A DNA stretch of 64,000 nt, taken from NCBI GenBank assembly GCA_016844945.1, contig JAERTJ010000092.1, forward strand, positions 1 through 64,000, read 5' to 3'. Made by a program: the position numbers and the translations under genes. Shown here piece after piece: positions 61,287-64,000 of the stretch. Origin of the DNA: Fidelibacterota bacterium. Lineage in GTDB: Bacteria > Fidelibacterota > UBA8477 > JABMPR01. The notes under the pieces were generated by a model that saw nothing but the letters and a program-made list of their open reading frames with translations, did no database searches and had not been told where the DNA came from. Positions within the stretch are counted from its first letter, which is position 1, and the number at the start of each line of letters is the position of its first letter.

Positions 61287-63171
61287 ATGCAAACAACTCT
61301 TGGAGGGTTTCCAACTCTTCTAACAGCTGCAGATACTCATCTTCCAAGCTTTCTTTACGTGACATAGCTGCTTGAATTTTTTCATACTCTGTAGCTGTAC
61401 CCGGGTCCTCAAGAATTGAATCCTGCTCAGCAATAGCAGTTTCACAAGCTGAAATCAGCTGGGGAAGTTTCTTGAGACGATTAGACTGTTTTTTTCTGTC
61501 CAGGTATTCTTCATTCCCTGCTGAACGTCGGAGTTTCGAAATATTTTCATTTGTAGGGCTCTGTGGTTCAACCTCAACCTGACTTTTCCGCCACAAATAA
61601 TATTCATAGTTACCCGGGTAAATTTGAATGCTGCCCTGGTCCACCTCAATGATTGTGTTTGTAACAGCATTTAGAAAATGTCTATCATGAGAGATACAAA
61701 CCATGGTTCCAGAGAAGCTGGCGATAGCTTCCTGTACAACATCTCTTGAGCGCATGTCCAGGTGATTGGTTGGTTCATCTAATAAAATCAAGTGAGATGG
61801 TGTGGACAACATCTTAGCCAGTGCCAGTCGGGAAATTTCACCTCCACTCAAAACCTTGATCTTTTTTTCAACTGTATCGCCAGAGAAAAGGAAACTCCCG
61901 AGGTAGGTGCGTACTTCAGTAGTCAACCATTTGGGATTATCATTAGAAATCAGGTTATAAATGGTTTCCTCAAGAGGTAAAGCTTCAAATTGATGCTGTG
62001 CGAAGTAAGCGCTTTCCACGCCCTCACCCCATTTCAATGTGCCTGCAGTCAACGATTCAGTCTGGGCCAGCATTTTCAGCAGGGTTGATTTTCCAGCACC
62101 ATTGGGTCCCACCAGCCCGATCTTTTGTTCACGTTCAAGCTGCCAATTAAGGTTCTTGAATACCTGAAGATCACCATATGCCTTATCAACATGTTGAAAT
62201 TCCGCTACAAATCTGGCCGATCTTCCAGGTTGGGGTGTACGCACCGCGATATGACTCTGAGCCCCTTCAGGTGGTAAAATCCGCTCGAGCTTTTCAAGAC
62301 TTTTCACCCGACTCTGCACCTGGCTGGCTTTACTGTCCTTATAACGAAATCGTTCGATGAACCGTTCAGTTTCTGCAATCAATTTCTGCTGATTCCGATA
62401 GGCAGCTGCCTGTTGATCCAGTCTCAGCTCCTTCTCGGCGACGTAGCTGGAATAATTCCCTGCATAAACATGAATCGTCATGTGGTCAATTTCAAAAATC
62501 TGATTGATGGTTTTATCCAGAAATGTTCTGTCATGACTGATTAACACCAGCGCTCCAGCCCACTCCCTGAGAAATGTTTCCAACCAGATCAGGGATGCCA
62601 GATCCAAATGGTTTGTTGGTTCATCCAGCAAAAGGATGTCGGGTTTTTTAAAAAGCAGTTTTGCCAGGGCAACGCGCATCCGCCAGCCACCGCTGAATTG
62701 CTCTAACGGGACCTTCATCTGCTCCATACTAAATCCGAGTCCGCCCAGGACTTTCTTGGCTTGAGATTCTATACTCCAGCCATCCAGTCTCTCAAATTCA
62801 GCCTGCAATTGTCCTAGCTTATCAAGCAACTTCTGGTCATCGGGATGCTCAGCTATTTCGAGGGATATGTTTTCAATCCGGGTTTCCAGTTCAGCAATTT
62901 CTGGAATCTCATTCAGGACTTCGTGGAGAATGGTTTCTTTTGAGGTTGAGGTTATCTCCTGAGGAAGATAGCCAATAGTGATTTTCTTATCAATCTGAAC
63001 CTGCCCATGATCTCCCTCCTCTTCACCCATGATCATTCGTAGAAGAGTGGTTTTACCCGACCCATTGGGTCCTACCAGACCAACACGTGATCCCTTTTTG
63101 ATGACCAGATCTAGCGATTTAAACAGCGTCTTATCTGGATAGGATTTGGTAATATTGTGTAGGTTAATCAT
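61285..63171 (-). CDS. ABC-F family ATPase (translation factor type)
   Basis: 628 residues with two ABC domains and no membrane segment. Walker A GPNGSGKTT and GPNGAGKST, signatures SGGWRMRVALAKLL and SGGEISRLALAKML, Walker B ILLLDEPTNHLD in both. The linker between the domains (about 235-310) is charged and helical, the P-site tRNA interaction motif of ABC-F proteins. A C-terminal coiled coil (about 560-628) makes it Uup/YdiF-like. These proteins bind the ribosomal E site and relieve stalls. No membrane partner is present. Confidence 0.93.
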   Translation of the reverse strand: MINLHNITKSYPDKTLFKSLDLVIKKGSRVGLVGPNGSGKTTLLRMIMGEEEGDHGQVQIDKKITIGYLPQEITSTSKETILHEVLNEIPEIAELETRIENISLEIAEHPDDQKLLDKLGQLQAEFERLDGWSIESQAKKVLGGLGFSMEQMKVPLEQFSGGWRMRVALAKLLFKKPDILLLDEPTNHLDLASLIWLETFLREWAGALVLISHDRTFLDKTINQIFEIDHMTIHVYAGNYSSYVAEKELRLDQQAAAYRNQQKLIAETERFIERFRYKDSKASQVQSRVKSLEKLERILPPEGAQSHIAVRTPQPGRSARFVAEFQHVDKAYGDLQVFKNLNWQLEREQKIGLVGPNGAGKSTLLKMLAQTESLTAGTLKWGEGVESAYFAQHQFEALPLEETIYNLISNDNPKWLTTEVRTYLGSFLFSGDTVEKKIKVLSGGEISRLALAKMLSTPSHLILLDEPTNHLDMRSRDVVQEAIASFSGTMVCISHDRHFLNAVTNTIIEVDQGSIQIYPGNYEYYLWRKSQVEVEPQSPTNENISKLRRSAGNEEYLDRKKQSNRLKKLPQLISACETAIAEQDSILEDPGTATEYEKIQAAMSRKESLEDEYLQLLEELETLQELFA

Positions 63172-63180
63172 GGAGAAAAA

Positions 63181-63483
63181 CTATGAGGGTAGCTTATACT
63201 TCCGTTTTTCTTGCTCTTCATGCTCACGATAAAGTGTGAGGACATGTCCAATGAGACTGACAAATTGTGACTGTGAACCCTTCATAATTTCATCCAAAAA
63301 GCTTTCTTTCTCTTCCTTAAAAGCTATGAATTTTACTTTGATCAGTTCATGGGCAACTAGCGCAGCCTGGATACTCTGAATAGACTGTTCTGTTACGCCA
63401 GATTTTCCAATCTGCACCAGAGGTCGTAGCAGATGCGCTTTAGATTTTAAATAACTCTTCTGTTTTGATGTCAACGCGTCCAT
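63181..63483 (-). CDS. yhbY: YhbY/CRS1-like RNA-binding protein
   Basis: 100 residues forming a single CRM domain: LTSKQKSYLKSKAHLLRPLVQIGKSGVTEQSIQ with the conserved GxxG-like loop, then ALVAHELIKVKF. YhbY-type proteins associate with pre-50S ribosomal particles. It lies 9 nt before the ABC-F gene, so the two probably form a ribosome-related pair. The Lys-rich tail is unusual but fits RNA binding. Confidence 0.88.
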   Translation of the reverse strand: MDALTSKQKSYLKSKAHLLRPLVQIGKSGVTEQSIQSIQAALVAHELIKVKFIAFKEEKESFLDEIMKGSQSQFVSLIGHVLTLYREHEEQEKRKYKLPS

Positions 63484-63492
63484 GTTGTCTCC

Positions 63493-64000
63493 TTAGCCCC
63501 TATCCATCCCACGTAACGGTTCATCCAGGGGTAGTTTGAGATCGTTATCATCTCGACCTCTTTTTAAAAAATCATTGATAAGGATGTGATAAAAACTCAC
63601 ACCCACAGCATACAGAATAGCTGTAACAACAAAAATCTGATAATACTCCAGATCTATCTGTCTGAGATATTGAAATACTTTAGCACTGATAAACCAGGAA
63701 GCACTCCAGATACTTGAGCTCAAGGCTGAAATCAGTTCCTGGTTTCTGGGACCAACATACTTCATTCCAAGCTCACTGGTCATGGGACCGGCCATGTTCA
63801 TGAGTGGCTGGCGTAGCATAAAGGCTGCAATGGCAACATAAAATGCCCAGGAATAGACCTGAGCCACCTGGGTCATTGCAAGTACGACCAGGAAAAATAT
63901 TGCAAGCCATTGTGGAATGAGAATGGCAACCCGAAAACCAAACTTTCGCCTGACTATAGGAATAATCAGGGTTGAGGTAAATACGATGGCTGCTGTTGAC
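63493..64000 (-). CDS. major facilitator superfamily transporter, C-terminal part (cut by window edge)
   Basis: The frame runs from the stop at 63493 to the right edge, giving 169 codons with no start needed. At least four transmembrane segments are visible. Features include TLIIPIVRRKFGFR (an MFS-type loop with basic residues), QVYSWAFYVAIAAFMLRQPLMNMAGPM and a hydrophobic FVVTAILYAVGVSFY. That is the second half of an MFS permease. The substrate is not readable. It is transcribed toward yhbY with 9 nt between them. Confidence 0.75.
   Translation of the reverse strand, partial: STAAIVFTSTLIIPIVRRKFGFRVAILIPQWLAIFFLVVLAMTQVAQVYSWAFYVAIAAFMLRQPLMNMAGPMTSELGMKYVGPRNQELISALSSSIWSASWFISAKVFQYLRQIDLEYYQIFVVTAILYAVGVSFYHILINDFLKRGRDDNDLKLPLDEPLRGMDRG

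Noticed and set aside
1-64000. CRISPR arrays, prophage genes, integrases, restriction or other defence systems.
   Set aside because: No regularly spaced direct repeats or such genes were found; apart from the partial transposase the window is core chromosomal content.

Overview
The window looks like chromosomal core DNA from a Gram-negative, diderm bacterium of the FCB superphylum, moderately AT-leaning. My best guess is the Marinimicrobia (Neomarinimicrobiota) or a neighbouring lineage. Grounds: a C25-family, PorU-like type IX secretion sortase ending in a FlgD-like Ig domain; secretin, PilMNOP and beta-barrel proteins that need an outer membrane; a MurE with the DNPRxE motif typical of meso-diaminopimelate peptidoglycan; and many lipoprotein signals. 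The phylum is inference, because no rRNA is present.

Layout. 1-86: the first 28 codons of an IS1182-like transposase run off the left edge. 186-2638 (minus): operon of ECF sigma factor, small membrane anti-sigma candidate, Spy/CpxP-like periplasmic protein and lipoprotein, arranged like metal-sensing CnrYXH systems. 2706-5866 (minus): YhaM-like exoribonuclease, ECF-transporter S component and outer-membrane barrel. 6045-9267: small helical protein, MobA and a DUF255 thioredoxin-fold protein. 9459-11572: promoter, structured leader and a PpiD/SurA-like foldase. 11671-14361: haem-binding protein, then MotA with two consecutive MotB-like proteins, the first lacking the channel aspartate. 14478-19855: PorU-like sortase, Maf and a RodZ-like protein.

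20136-36092 is an almost gap-free dcw cluster: mraZ (with MraZ boxes upstream), rsmH, ftsL, ftsI, murE, murF, mraY, murD, ftsW, murG, murC, ftsQ, ftsA, ftsZ. It builds lipid II and the divisome; murB and ddl are absent from their frequent place after murC. Hairpins follow ftsZ, then a dihydrofolate-reductase-like gene and, convergently, an ornithine-aminotransferase-like gene.

38486-53528 (minus) is a complete type IV pilus locus in transcription order: major pilin, pilT, two minor pilins, PilX-like protein, pilM, N, O, P, Q, an 858-residue Ig-repeat lipoprotein, pilB with an MshEN domain, pilC and prepilin peptidase. It can encode pilin, cleavage, assembly, retraction, alignment complex and outer-membrane pore, plus a probable surface adhesin.

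53919-64000 holds a purine permease, a tRNA-Ala-like gene whose anticodon region is 19 nt too long, a cell-wall amidase, leucyl aminopeptidase, plsX, a small secreted protein, a DUF350-like membrane protein, an ABC-F ATPase, a YhbY-like RNA-binding protein and a partial MFS transporter. The points most worth a second look are the odd tRNA, the mixed MotB pair, the structured leader before the foldase, the ECF operon and the Ig lipoprotein inside the pilus operon.
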